A DNA stretch of 64,000 nucleotides. Origin: UBA10649 sp964597445. Its GTDB lineage: Bacteria; Actinomycetota; Actinomycetes; S36-B12. Shown one piece after another: positions 52,202 through 60,916 of the stretch; position 1 is the first letter of the stretch, and every line of letters begins with the position of its first letter. Location: NCBI GenBank assembly GCA_964597445.1, contig CAZQXO010000003.1, positions 20,758-84,757 of the forward strand. Reading direction: 5' to 3'. The position numbers and the translations under genes were made by a program. Below the pieces are notes generated by a model. It ran no database searches. It saw only the letters and a program-made list of their open reading frames with translations, and had not been told where the DNA came from.

Positions 52202-53433
52202 GTCCGATCCCCCAGGGGTACACCGCCGCCGATGCCGAGCGCCTCATCGCGGAGCCGGTCAAGGAGTCCGTGCGCTCGGCCTTCGCCCGGGATCGTGCGC
52301 GTGTCCTGCACTCGGCCGCCCTGCGCCGCCTCGCGGCGAAGACGCAGGTCATGGTCGCCGGCGTCTCGGACTTCCCTCGCACGCGCCTCACCCACACGCT
52401 CGAGGTCGCACAGATCGGCCGCGAGCTCGGCGCGGCACTGGGATGCGATCCGGATCTGGTCGAGGTGGCCGGGCTCGCCCATGACCTCGGGCATCCTCCG
52501 TATGGCCACAACGGGGAGTCCGAGCTCGACCGCCTGGCGGACCGGATCGGGGGATTCGAGGGCAACGCGCAGTCCCTTCGCGTGCTGAGCCGGCTCGAGG
52601 CGAAGGTCGTCGATCCCGAGACCGACCAGAGTGTCGGCCTGAACCTCAGCCGGGCGTCCCTGGATGCGGCCTGCAAGTATCCCTGGACGCGACGCCCGGG
52701 CATGCGCAAGTTCGGCGCCTACGACGATGACCTTGCCGTGTTCATGTGGCTCCGAGCGGACTCTCCCGGGGAGCAGACGTGCATCGAGGAGCAGGTCATG
52801 AACTGGGCCGACGACGTGGCCTACTCAGTGCACGACTTCGAGGACGCCGTCCACTCCGGCATCGCCTCCCTTGCGGTGTTCGAGTCAGCTGAGGAGCGTC
52901 GTGCGCTGGTGGAGACGGCCCATCGTCGATTCCCGGACGAGGGTGACCCTGCGGAGCTGGAGGCGGCGCTGGATCGCCTCGTCGCGCTGGACTACTGGCC
53001 GCGGAGATTCGACGGGTCCATGCGCGACCTTGTCGCGCTCAAGCACTTCACGAGCTGGTTGATCGCGCGCTTCTCCCAGGCGGCGCAGGTGGCGACGCAG
53101 GTCCGGTACGGCTCGGGGCCGCTTACCCGCTACTCCGCCGAGCTCGTGGTGCCGGACGAGGTCCGGGCGGAGGTCTCGGTCATGAAGGCCGTCGCCGTGC
53201 AGTACGTGATGAACCGGCCGGGTGCCGACGAGGAGTACGCCCGCCAGAGGCAGGTGATCGCCGAGCTGGTCAACGCCCTCGTGCTGGACGGCGGCCGCTC
53301 AATCGAGCCGTGGCTCCGGCCGACCTTCGAGGCCGCGCAGGACGATGGGGAGCGGCTCCGGGTGGTGATCGACCAGGTCGCCAGCCTCACGGATGTCAGC
53401 ATCATGGACTGGCACCGTCGATTGGTCCGCTAG
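52198..53433 (+). CDS. dgt: Deoxyguanosinetriphosphate triphosphohydrolase-like protein
   Basis: A 411-residue HD-domain enzyme that cleaves triphosphate from dNTPs. Metal-binding motifs: RLTHTLEVAQIGRELG (H), HDLGHPPYGHNGE (HD) and VMNWADDVAYSVHDFEDAVH (D). The GTG overlaps the tlpA-like stop. It precedes dnaG, the standard actinobacterial dgt-dnaG pairing. Confidence 0.95.
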   Translation: MSPIPQGYTAADAERLIAEPVKESVRSAFARDRARVLHSAALRRLAAKTQVMVAGVSDFPRTRLTHTLEVAQIGRELGAALGCDPDLVEVAGLAHDLGHPPYGHNGESELDRLADRIGGFEGNAQSLRVLSRLEAKVVDPETDQSVGLNLSRASLDAACKYPWTRRPGMRKFGAYDDDLAVFMWLRADSPGEQTCIEEQVMNWADDVAYSVHDFEDAVHSGIASLAVFESAEERRALVETAHRRFPDEGDPAELEAALDRLVALDYWPRRFDGSMRDLVALKHFTSWLIARFSQAAQVATQVRYGSGPLTRYSAELVVPDEVRAEVSVMKAVAVQYVMNRPGADEEYARQRQVIAELVNALVLDGGRSIEPWLRPTFEAAQDDGERLRVVIDQVASLTDVSIMDWHRRLVR

Positions 53434-53469
53434 GGCGAGCGCTCGACGGCAGTGGATCAGACCCGACCG

Positions 53470-53475
53470 TAGGGT
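53470..53475 (+). promoter_or_regulatory. -10 element for leaderless dnaG
   Basis: TAGGGT ends 6 nt before ATG 53482 with no ribosome binding site. Confidence 0.5.
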
Positions 53476-53481
53476 GGGGCC

Positions 53482-55371
53482 ATGGCCGGACGGATTCGCG
53501 ACGAGGACATCGCCCTCGTGCGCGAGCGTGCCCGGATCGATGACGTGGTGCGCGAGTACGTCACCCTGAAGTCCGCGGGCGGCGGGTCGCTCAAGGGGCT
53601 GTGCCCGTTCCACGAGGAGCGGTCGCCCAGTTTCCACGTCACGCCCAGCAAGAGCATGTGGTACTGCTTTGGCTGCGGTGAGGGGGGAGACGTCTTCAGC
53701 TTCGTCCAGAAGATCGATCATCTGACCTTCGCCGAGGTCGTGGAGAAGCTGGCCGGGCGCACGGGTGTCGACCTGCGGTACGTCGAGGCGGGGGCTGCCG
53801 TGAACCGCCAGCAGGGCCAGCGGACCCGTCTGGTGGAGGCGCATCGCGTGGCAGCGGCGTTCTACGTCGACCAGCTCACGTCGCCCGAGGCACAGGCCGG
53901 TCGCACCTTCCTGCAGGAGCGGGGCTTCGATGCGGAGGCGGCTGCCCATTTCGGTGTCGGGTTCGCGCCCAAGGGCTGGGACGCCCTCACCACTCATCTG
54001 CGCCAGAAGGGCTTCACGGACGCCGAGCTCGAGACGGGTGGCTTGGTGAGCAAGGGCAATCGGGGTCCCTACGACCGCTTCCGCGGGCGACTCGTCTGGC
54101 CCATCCGGGATCTCGGGGGAGAGGTCATCGGATTCGGCGCTCGAAAGCTGTTCGATGACGATGACGGGCCCAAGTACCTGAACACGCCGGAGACGCCGAT
54201 CTACAAGAAGAGCCAGGTGCTCTACGGCATCGATCTGGCGCGCAAGGAGATCTCCAAGGGTCAGCAGGCCGTCATCGTCGAGGGCTACACCGATGTCATG
54301 GCGTGTCACCTCGCCGGCGTCACGTCCGCGGTGGCCACGTGCGGGACCTCGTTCGGCGCGGACCACATCCGGGTCCTGCGCCGCCTTCTCATGGACGACG
54401 GGCAGATGCAGGGCAGCGTGGTCTTCACCTTCGACGGTGATGCGGCGGGCCAGAAGGCCGCCCTGAGGGCCTTCGCCGAGGATCAGAAGTTCGTGTCCCA
54501 GACCTTCGTGGCGGTCGAGCCGTCGGGCCTGGACCCCTGCGACCTGCGGATCCAGCAGGGCGATGCCGCCGTGCGGTCGCTCGTCGACCGACGCGTGCCC
54601 CTGTTCGAGTTCGCCATCCGGTCGACCCTCGCGGCCTACGACCTCGAGACGGCGGAGGGGCGCGTATCCGCCCTGCGCGACGCGGCACCGATCGTCGCGC
54701 GCATCCGCGACGCGGCGCTTCGGCCGGAGTATGCGCGTCGCCTGGCCGGCTGGCTCGGCATGGACGTCGGGGATGTCTCCCGAGCGGTCCAGGAGGCCCA
54801 GCGCTCGGGGCGCCAGCCGTCGCCGAACCGGGTCGAGGAGCCGCCGGGGCCCCCGGCGTCCGCGATGCCGCGGCCGTCCAGCAGCGCGTCGCGCCGGGAT
54901 CCCGCGCTGATCGTCGAGCGCGAGGCTCTCAAGTGCGCTCTCCAGCAGCCGGAGCATGTGGCCGAGTGGTACGAGTCCGTCGAACCGGCGGCGTTCACGC
55001 ACCCGTCCGCCCGCCGGGTGCACGAGGCCATCGCCGCGGCCGGCCTGCCCAGCGTCGGCGTCACCGGCATCGCGTGGATCGATGCGGTCCTCGACTCCGC
55101 CGACGACGACGAGGTCCGTCGCCTGGTGCGGGAGCTCGCGGTCGAGCCGCTCCCGGCCGATGAGGGGCGCGACGCGTCCTACGCCATCGGCGTCGTCTCC
55201 AGGCTCCTGGAGCTCGACGCCTCCCGGCGCATCGACGACCTTCGGGGGCGCCTCCAGCGCATCGATGCGACGGTCGACCCCGAGGCGCACCAGCAGGCCT
55301 TCGCCGATCTGCTGGCCCTCGAGGAGGTCCGGCGAACCCTGCATCAGATCTCCCTGGGAGGTGGCGAGTGA
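53482..55371 (+). CDS. dnaG: DNA primase
   Basis: A 629-residue primase that makes RNA primers for replication. The CHC2 zinc finger uses C41, H44, C62 and C65 (CPFHEERSPSFHV, WYCFGCGEGGDVFSFV). The TOPRIM region has VIVEGYTDVMACHLAG and FTFDGDAAGQKAA, and a helicase-binding domain forms the C-terminus after a Pro/Ser linker near residue 450. It overlaps the next gene by 4 bp. Confidence 0.97.
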   Translation: MAGRIRDEDIALVRERARIDDVVREYVTLKSAGGGSLKGLCPFHEERSPSFHVTPSKSMWYCFGCGEGGDVFSFVQKIDHLTFAEVVEKLAGRTGVDLRYVEAGAAVNRQQGQRTRLVEAHRVAAAFYVDQLTSPEAQAGRTFLQERGFDAEAAAHFGVGFAPKGWDALTTHLRQKGFTDAELETGGLVSKGNRGPYDRFRGRLVWPIRDLGGEVIGFGARKLFDDDDGPKYLNTPETPIYKKSQVLYGIDLARKEISKGQQAVIVEGYTDVMACHLAGVTSAVATCGTSFGADHIRVLRRLLMDDGQMQGSVVFTFDGDAAGQKAALRAFAEDQKFVSQTFVAVEPSGLDPCDLRIQQGDAAVRSLVDRRVPLFEFAIRSTLAAYDLETAEGRVSALRDAAPIVARIRDAALRPEYARRLAGWLGMDVGDVSRAVQEAQRSGRQPSPNRVEEPPGPPASAMPRPSSSASRRDPALIVEREALKCALQQPEHVAEWYESVEPAAFTHPSARRVHEAIAAAGLPSVGVTGIAWIDAVLDSADDDEVRRLVRELAVEPLPADEGRDASYAIGVVSRLLELDASRRIDDLRGRLQRIDATVDPEAHQQAFADLLALEEVRRTLHQISLGGGE

Positions 55372-55886
55372 GGCGACTGCTCCCCGGCCGACGCCGCGTG
55401 CCGGCGGACCTCAGGGAGCGGCTGGGAGTCCCCTCGGGGGAGCGGCTGTTGGCCTGGGGGTCGGGCCCCCTGCCCGAGGGACCCACCGGCCTGCTCGCCG
55501 CCACGGATCGCGCCCTCTACGTCGAGGCGACTCAGGCGGCCTACGGGTGGGATGAGGTCGGCCGTGCGGCCTGGCAGGAGCCGGTGCTCGAACTCGAGCT
55601 CCTGACACCGGAGGGCGGTGCTGGTGCCCGCCTCCGCCTGGTCGTGGAGGACTCAGGCGACCTCCCCTCGGCCATTCGGGACCGGGTCACGGCCAGCGTG
55701 ATCGTCAGCGAGCGGGTCGAGGTGGCCGAGGGCGTCCAGGCCCGCATGGTCGCTCGACGGGCCTTCGGCGACGGCCCCATTCGGTGGAGCGTGGTCTTCG
55801 ACGCCGGCGTCGATGCCAGTGATCCGGTGCTGCAGGCCCGGGCCCGTGCCGCCCTGGACGATCTCCGCGACTCGCTCGGCATCTGA
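55368..55886 (+). CDS. Conserved hypothetical protein coupled to dnaG
   Basis: A 172-residue soluble protein without signal peptide. It begins RRLLPGRRRVPADLRERLGV and has a beta-rich centre (GLLAATDRALYVEATQAAYG, LLTPEGGAGARLRLVVEDSG) reminiscent of a PH-like sheet, ending in a helix. A GTG start overlaps the dnaG stop, so it is co-translated with primase. Similar proteins follow dnaG in other actinobacteria. Function unknown. Confidence 0.8.
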   Translation: MRRLLPGRRRVPADLRERLGVPSGERLLAWGSGPLPEGPTGLLAATDRALYVEATQAAYGWDEVGRAAWQEPVLELELLTPEGGAGARLRLVVEDSGDLPSAIRDRVTASVIVSERVEVAEGVQARMVARRAFGDGPIRWSVVFDAGVDASDPVLQARARAALDDLRDSLGI

Positions 55887-55950
55887 CCCGGTGCCCGTGC
55901 GGCAGCCCCTGCCGGCCTTGCTATTCTCTGCGGGCCGGTTGCACGAACGA

Positions 55951-56026
55951 TCCCCCATAGCTCAATTGGCAGAGCATTCGACTGTTAATCGAAGGGTTTC
56001 TGGTTCGAGTCCAGATGGGGGAGCCA
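55951..56026 (+). tRNA. tRNA-Asn (anticodon GTT)
   Basis: The acceptor TCCCCCA pairs perfectly with TGGGGGA. The anticodon stem TTCGA/TCGAA encloses CTGTTAA (anticodon GTT) and the T-arm has CTGGTTCGAGTCCAG. The discriminator is G and the CCA end is encoded (56024-56026). Confidence 0.96.
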
Positions 56027-56080
56027 CCACGGTTCCACGTCCTTGAGGGCGCGGATCAGCGCGGGCTGCAGAATGCGTCC

Positions 56081-56440
56081 ATGGTTCACCCCATCGCCGA
56101 AGTGGTCCTCGACTGTGCCGATCCGCCTGCGCTCGCGGCCTTCTATCTGGCTCTCGTCGAGGGGCGCCCACGACAGTCGCGACCCGAATGGGCCACGATC
56201 TGGGCCGATCCGATCATCCTCGGCTTCCAGCAGGTGCCTGAGCCGAAGACGGTCAAGAACCGATGTCACCTCGACTTCGAGTGCGATGACCTCGAGGCTG
56301 CTGCGGCGCGAGCGGAGGGCCTCGGCGCGACCCGCGTGCGCTTCGTGGACGATCCGCCCGGAGCCTTCATCGTGATGGCAGATCCGGAGGGCAATGAGTT
56401 CTGCTTCGTGGCCGGCTACCCGCTCGAGCCAGAGCACTGA
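56081..56440 (+). CDS. VOC (glyoxalase-like) family protein
   Basis: A 119-residue protein of the vicinal-oxygen-chelate fold: AEVVLDCADPPALAAFYLAL, NRCHLDFECDDLEAAAARAE, GAFIVMADPEGNEFCFV. One repeat is present, so it would dimerise. His and Glu ligands (CHLDF, GNEF) suggest a metal site. ATG 56081 lies 6 nt after CAGAAT (56069-56074). Substrate unknown; it starts the accessory block after tRNA-Asn. Confidence 0.88.
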   Translation: MVHPIAEVVLDCADPPALAAFYLALVEGRPRQSRPEWATIWADPIILGFQQVPEPKTVKNRCHLDFECDDLEAAAARAEGLGATRVRFVDDPPGAFIVMADPEGNEFCFVAGYPLEPEH

Positions 56441-56449
56441 TGGGCCAGA

Positions 56450-57400
56450 TCAGCTGGGGTCCTCGACGACCATCGGCCGACGACGCTCGCCGGTGACCAC
56501 CAGCACCACACCGCCCACCACGATCGTCAGGCCGATGACGACATCGCGGCTGAGCGGCTCGGCGATGATGAGCGAGCCCAGGATGACCGCCACCACCGGA
56601 TTGACATACGCGTACGTCGAGGTGAGGGAGATCGGCGCATTGTCGAGGAGCCAGACGTAGGCGGCGTAGGCGACCAGCGAGGCGATCACGAGGTAGCCCC
56701 AGCCGATCCAGGAGGCCGTGGTGATCGAGGCGATGTCCCACCGCTCGCCCAGGAGGAAGCCGACGATGGTGAGGACGATGCCGGCCGTCAGCAGTTCGTA
56801 CACCGTCGTTGCCAGAGGGTCATCCGGAAGGTCGTAGGACGTGGAGCGCCACGAGAAGTAGGCCCAGGACAGGCTGCCCACGACGATGACCGCAGACCAC
56901 AGGACCACGTCGGCGTCGGTGCCAGAGACGGGCACCGTTCCCCCGGGCAGGAGCATGAGGGCCAGGCCGGCGAGGCCGACCGCCACACCGATGAGCGTGA
57001 GTCGCGCAGGACGGTCACCCGCGCGGAGTCGGAAGATGACGATGAGCAGCGGAGTGATCGAGACGAGAAGCGCGGCGATGCCGGAGGGGACGTACCGTTC
57101 GGCGAGGGAGAGCAGGCCGATTCCCACGCTGAGGATCATCACGCCCATCGTGATGACGGAGCGCAGCTGCTGACGCGTGATGGCCATCACCCGAGGACCT
57201 CGGACCACGATGAGTCCCAGGGCCAGGATCACGCCGGCTACAAGGAAGCGACTGCCGTTGCCCATGAGGATCGGCATGGACTGCAGCAGGAGGGCGATGC
57301 CGAGGTAGGTGGCGCCCCACAGGATCCACAGGGGGATGAGGCGCAGCATGATCTGCGACGTCGGGGCGCGCACCACGCCCCGAGCGTCCATCGTCGTCAC
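56450..57400 (-). CDS. EamA/DMT family transporter
   Basis: A 316-residue protein with ten predicted helices in two EamA repeats (LIPLWILWGATYLGIALLLQ, SLTSTYAYVNPVVAVILGSL), similar to YedA-type exporters. GTG 57400 lies 6 nt after CAGAGT; ATG 57391 is an alternative. It is convergent with the VOC gene with 9 bp between the stop codons. Substrate unknown. Confidence 0.9.
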   Translation of the reverse strand: MTTMDARGVVRAPTSQIMLRLIPLWILWGATYLGIALLLQSMPILMGNGSRFLVAGVILALGLIVVRGPRVMAITRQQLRSVITMGVMILSVGIGLLSLAERYVPSGIAALLVSITPLLIVIFRLRAGDRPARLTLIGVAVGLAGLALMLLPGGTVPVSGTDADVVLWSAVIVVGSLSWAYFSWRSTSYDLPDDPLATTVYELLTAGIVLTIVGFLLGERWDIASITTASWIGWGYLVIASLVAYAAYVWLLDNAPISLTSTYAYVNPVVAVILGSLIIAEPLSRDVVIGLTIVVGGVVLVVTGERRRPMVVEDPS

Positions 57401-57485
57401 CGGACCACTCTGGCAGATCCGCCACGAGCAGGCGGCTCACGCGCTCCCGACGCGTGTCGGCATCAGCCCCGTGCCTCGCGTCCGT

Positions 57486-58070
57486 CTAGAGCAGGCGGAT
57501 GTCCACGACTCGGCCGACACCGGCGGCGTGGGCCGACGCCATACCGATCTCACTGTCCTCGTAGGCGATGCAGTGCGCAGGATCCACCTGCAGGAGGTGG
57601 GCCGCGCGCGCGTACACGTCAGGGGCGGGCTTGCTGTGGATCACGTCGTCGGCGGTCACGACAACATCGAAGAGATGGGTGATTCCCGCGGCATCGAGCG
57701 TGGGAATGATGATCTGCCGGTAGCCCCCGGTGACGACGGCCAGCGGTAGCCGCCCATGGGCCTCGCGTGCGATCTCGATGACGTGCTCGAGCGGCTCGAC
57801 ATGGTGAAGCACGTCGACGTACATCTCCATGCTCTCGGCGTTGAGCTGCTCGCAGAGCGCCTCGGAAGCGTCCGGGACGACCGCTCGGACGAAGGGCACG
57901 ACAGCGACATTGCAGTACTCGTGCCACCACTCGTCGGTCATCGCGAACCCGTAGCGTCCGAAGATCTCCGTCCAGATGACGCGGTGCACCCCCATGGTGT
58001 CGACAAGGGTTCCGTCACAGTCGAAGAGCAGGGCGGCTGTCTGGGCATCGTCGAAGTGAAGGGGGGTCAC
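57486..58070 (-). CDS. HAD superfamily hydrolase (phosphoglucomutase/phosphatase type)
   Basis: A 194-residue HAD protein with motif I LLFDCDGTLVDTM, a helical cap, motif II VVTGG, and motif III-IV KPAPDVYARA and AYEDSEIGMASAHAAG. It resembles beta-phosphoglucomutase-like phosphatases. GTG 58070 is 7 nt after TAGGGT (58083-58078), and this start removes a long upstream extension with no similarity. It is divergent from the acetolactate decarboxylase gene. Confidence 0.88.
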   Translation of the reverse strand: MTPLHFDDAQTAALLFDCDGTLVDTMGVHRVIWTEIFGRYGFAMTDEWWHEYCNVAVVPFVRAVVPDASEALCEQLNAESMEMYVDVLHHVEPLEHVIEIAREAHGRLPLAVVTGGYRQIIIPTLDAAGITHLFDVVVTADDVIHSKPAPDVYARAAHLLQVDPAHCIAYEDSEIGMASAHAAGVGRVVDIRLL

Positions 58071-58124
58071 GGCCCCGACCCTACGCAGGCTCAGCCAGCA
58101 GGTACGCGTGACCTCCCTGTCTCG

Positions 58125-58130
58125 TACGCT
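58125..58130 (+). promoter_or_regulatory. -10 element for leaderless budA
   Basis: TACGCT ends 6 nt before ATG 58137. Only 66 bp separate this start from the divergent HAD gene start. Confidence 0.5.
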
Positions 58131-58136
58131 CGCGCC

Positions 58137-58922
58137 ATGCACGACGGAGCCCTGGCCCACCTGAGGCGCACCCTGCACGAGCGCCTCCGTGGGCACGGCG
58201 GCATCGATCAGGCCCGGACGGCGAGTCGGCTCTTCGCCGGGGACTACTCGACGAGCACGACGGTGGGCGAGGAGTTCGGTGGCAGCCGGCTCGGCCTTGG
58301 CGTGATGCATGACCTCGATGGGGAGATCGTCAGTGTCGGGGGCACCACGTGGCGGGTGCCCGTCGACGGCCGTCCGCGCGAACTCCACCCCCACGAGGGG
58401 ATCGCCTTCGGCGTGGCCGCCCACGGAGGCCGGGAACATGTCATCGAGATCCCCCCGGGCGCCGACATCGACGGGATCCTCGCTGCGCTCGACACCTTCC
58501 TGCAGACCACCCACATCGATCACGAGCAGGTCGTGTGCGCGGTCGAGATCTCCGGTGACTTCACGGATGTCGTCCTCCGCACGGTCGCGCCTCCCGCCTA
58601 CGAGGGGGAGACTCTCGGCGAGATCATCGACGACGAGACGCGCTTCTCCTTCGCGCGATGGAAGGGCACGCTTGTCGGCTTCCGATTCCCGGACGACTCC
58701 GACGGCCAGACGATCCCAGGACTGCACCTCCATGGGATCGGGCACGACGCCGCCACGGGCGGGCATGTGCGCAACGCCACCGCGGGTCAGGTCACGGCTC
58801 GGATCTGGGTCGACGAGCTCCATCCGGTTCATGACCATGTGGACATCACGCGAGTGCAGCCGAGCGAGGACATCGCGATCGACTTCACTCGGCTGGAGGG
58901 TGCAGTAGACCAGCAGGAGTAG
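58137..58922 (+). CDS. budA: Alpha-acetolactate decarboxylase
   Basis: Converts alpha-acetolactate to acetoin. The 261-residue protein matches the family in GGSRLGLGVMHDLDGEIVSV, SFARWKGTLVGFRFPD and the zinc-binding stretch IPGLHLHGIGHD...GGHVRN, where three His bind the metal. No acetolactate synthase (alsS/budB) or butanediol dehydrogenase is adjacent, so it may draw acetolactate from valine synthesis. The ATG lies 6 nt after a -10 hexamer. Confidence 0.92.
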   Translation: MHDGALAHLRRTLHERLRGHGGIDQARTASRLFAGDYSTSTTVGEEFGGSRLGLGVMHDLDGEIVSVGGTTWRVPVDGRPRELHPHEGIAFGVAAHGGREHVIEIPPGADIDGILAALDTFLQTTHIDHEQVVCAVEISGDFTDVVLRTVAPPAYEGETLGEIIDDETRFSFARWKGTLVGFRFPDDSDGQTIPGLHLHGIGHDAATGGHVRNATAGQVTARIWVDELHPVHDHVDITRVQPSEDIAIDFTRLEGAVDQQE

Positions 58923-58969
58923 TCGGGGACCCCGTTCCGAGCGAGCCCCGTAAAGTAGGAGGACCGCTG

Positions 58970-59043
58970 GGGGCGGTAGCTCAGCTGGTTAGAGCCCCGG
59001 ACTCATAATCTGGTCGTCGTCGGTTCGAGCCCGACCCGCCCCA
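58970..59043 (+). tRNA. tRNA with anticodon CAT (elongator Met, or Ile2)
   Basis: A 74-nt cloverleaf: GGGGCGG pairs with CCGCCCC, the anticodon stem CCGGA/TCTGG holds CTCATAA (anticodon CAT), and the T-arm has GTCGGTTCGAGCCCGAC. The paired first base and lack of a GGG/CCC anticodon stem rule out initiator tRNA. Elongator Met is likelier, but lysidine-modified Ile2 cannot be excluded. CCA is not encoded. Confidence 0.92.
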
Positions 59044-59266
59044 CCGCTTCCTCCCTTCACGGAGTGCGTCTTCGGGCCGCGTCAATGGACGTGCTGCTCC
59101 AACGGCGATCCCGTGACCGGCTCCTCCGACATCAGGCTCGCGTGTCTCATTCCCCTGAGCCCATGGCCTTCACGCACCCGTGGCCGTTCTTCCCTGAGCC
59201 CCAAAGTCTGGCCGATACCGGGAACGCAGCATCCGTGATTCAGAACATCGCGCTCGGGGTGACTCG

Positions 59267-60439
59267 TCAGCGGACGGCAGCAGGAATCCTCATGGAGTAG
59301 AGGACGCCCAGCGGATACTTCCCACCGTTCTGCGTGTAGATCAACCTCTTGCCGTCTGGAGTGACCGTAGGGGCAGCGGTGTTGTTGAGCCCTGTCTTGG
59401 GACCGAACTGCTGGAGAATTCGGTAGTCGGAACCGTCGGCCTTGATCGCCAGGAGTGTTCCTCCGCCGAATTCTCCTCCCCTCCACGTCAGCGAGTAGAT
59501 CCACTTGCCGCTGGGGCTGAAGGCCACACCGCTGTACGGCTGGATTCCTGTGGTGGGCGCGTAGAAGAAGATTGGCGTGATCTGGTTGCTCTTCGGGTTG
59601 TAGCGAAAGACGGATCCACCATTGTTTTCGCCCAACGCCCATCCGTTGCCGTAGAGAGCCTTGTCAGGACCGACCACGAGGGCTCCGGTCTGAGGCACAC
59701 CTCCTGTGGCAGCGGTGAACGAGGCCATCAACTTGTAGGCCCCAGTCTTCGGATTGACCCTGAAGATGCCTCCGAGGCCATTGGCGGCCTGGGCAAAGGC
59801 CATTCCGTACAGCATGCCGTCATGGGGGTTCAGAGTCAGCGCACCGAAGGGAGTGGCAACGTCGTTCTTGCCGCCAACGAAGGAGTGCAGCACCTTGATG
59901 TCACCGCCGGAGCGAGGCATGGTCCAGACGACGCCACGCGAACCCTTGCCGCCCTGGCCCGCAACGCCGAAAAGCTGCTCTCCGACGATGATCGGAGGCG
60001 CCTGAGGGGTAGAACCGTTCGGTCCGGTGAAGGAGGCGAGTGCCGTGATTGCGCCGGTGGTGGTATCGGCCGTATAGATCACGCCAGATCCCGCGTCGCC
60101 ACCCTGACTAGTTGTGCCGTAAAGCGACTTGCCGTCTGAGGAGATGGCGGGAGCCTGCGATGGCTGCAACCCGTTCGCTCCCTCGAAGTTTCCCACGACC
60201 GAGTAACTCGTGCCATCGGGCTTGACACGGTAAACGGTACCCATGTTGAGGCTGCCCCCGAACCATGTCGTGCCGTAACACCACTCAGTGCCGCAGTTCG
60301 GTGAGTAGGGAAAGAAGCTTCCGTTCGCGCCGTCCAGCCGCACCGATGGACCACCTGAGGATGCTTGGGCACCCGGGGCGCCGAGCAAAGCGACCACCGC
60401 GAGGACTGCCGTGACTGGAGTCATGAGCTTCCGGTTCAT
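59267..60439 (-). CDS. Secreted GloVer-repeat protein
   Basis: A 390-residue secreted protein. ATG 60439 begins MNRKLMTPVTAVLAVVALLG with cleavage after AQA near residue 23. It then has about eight repeats of roughly 45 residues with the GloVer pattern (YGTT..GG...GTVYRV..DG, SLYGTTSQGGDAGSGVIYT), predicting a beta-propeller. GloVer proteins are known mainly from surface proteins with varied anchors; no C-terminal anchor is seen here. A GGGAAATCCC site lies about 125 bp upstream. Function unknown. Confidence 0.85.
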   Translation of the reverse strand: MNRKLMTPVTAVLAVVALLGAPGAQASSGGPSVRLDGANGSFFPYSPNCGTEWCYGTTWFGGSLNMGTVYRVKPDGTSYSVVGNFEGANGLQPSQAPAISSDGKSLYGTTSQGGDAGSGVIYTADTTTGAITALASFTGPNGSTPQAPPIIVGEQLFGVAGQGGKGSRGVVWTMPRSGGDIKVLHSFVGGKNDVATPFGALTLNPHDGMLYGMAFAQAANGLGGIFRVNPKTGAYKLMASFTAATGGVPQTGALVVGPDKALYGNGWALGENNGGSVFRYNPKSNQITPIFFYAPTTGIQPYSGVAFSPSGKWIYSLTWRGGEFGGGTLLAIKADGSDYRILQQFGPKTGLNNTAAPTVTPDGKRLIYTQNGGKYPLGVLYSMRIPAAVR

Positions 60440-60521
60440 CTGAGTTTCACACTTCCCTGCGCTGGAGGAGGAGAACTGGGGGAGCCCACGCGCACGTGCG
60501 ATGGGCGAGCGATGCCTCGGA

Positions 60522-60568
60522 AGGCTAGCCACGGGTGGAGGACATCACAGCGAGGTAGGGGAAATCCC
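60522..60568 (-). promoter_or_regulatory. GGGAAATCCC site and -10 element upstream of the GloVer gene
   Basis: GGGAAATCCC (60559-60568) is centred 41.5 bp from the 3' end of TAGCCT (60527-60522, minus strand). No -35 hexamer is evident, as expected for an activator-dependent promoter. A leader of about 75 nt would follow before the ATG. Confidence 0.55.
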
Positions 60569-60706
60569 TCACCTCACTGGTGCACTGCCATCGATCTCGC
60601 CTCGACATCGGACATCTCGCCGCCCAAGAACTTCCGAACCGTGATCAACCGGCCGTGAGCGAAGCTCCCGTCATCCACTCCGTCGGCGTCGGGGAGTAGG
60701 GGACTG

Positions 60707-60756
60707 CGAGGGAATTCCCTCGGAATGCGTGAACGCGCCGTCCACACTCCTAGTCT
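60707..60756 (+). promoter_or_regulatory. GGGAATTCCC site and -10 element upstream of the response regulator
   Basis: CGAGGGAATTCCCTCG (60707-60722) is a perfect 16-nt palindrome whose centre is 41.5 bp from the end of TAGTCT (60751-60756). A transcript starting near 60763 would reach the response regulator gene with a leader of about 160 nt. Confidence 0.55.
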
Positions 60757-60773
60757 CCGGCTGCTCGTGAAGG

Positions 60774-60849
60774 ATAGGACGCAGCGTGGGGGTGCCGGTG
60801 GCCACGTGGATGTGCTCTCGGGACAGTGCGTGGGGCCTCAGCGTCCTAT
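60774..60849 (+). other. Possible leader hairpin upstream of the response regulator
   Basis: ATAGGACGC (60774-60782) and GCGTCCTAT (60841-60849) are perfect complements 58 nt apart, within the leader predicted from the promoter at 60751. This could be a structured RNA or a chance repeat. Confidence 0.3.
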
Positions 60850-60910
60850 GGCGGAAGGGCCGATGGGGGATGGGAGATGGGTTGCTGAGGCAAGCCGGGG
60901 ATCACGTCCG

Positions 60911-60916
60911 TAGCGT
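60911..60916 (+). promoter_or_regulatory. -10 element for a leaderless response-regulator transcript
   Basis: TAGCGT ends 6 nt before ATG 60923. The gene may therefore have two promoters: this basal one and the palindrome-linked one at 60751. Confidence 0.5.

Noticed and set aside
59064..59300. 78-residue open frame after tRNA-Met
   Set aside because: It overlaps the 3' end of the GloVer gene and shows no coding features; the stretch 59044-59266 holds nothing I can support.
60725..60913. 62-residue open frame before the response regulator
   Set aside because: No ribosome binding site, no recognisable features, and it covers two predicted promoters.
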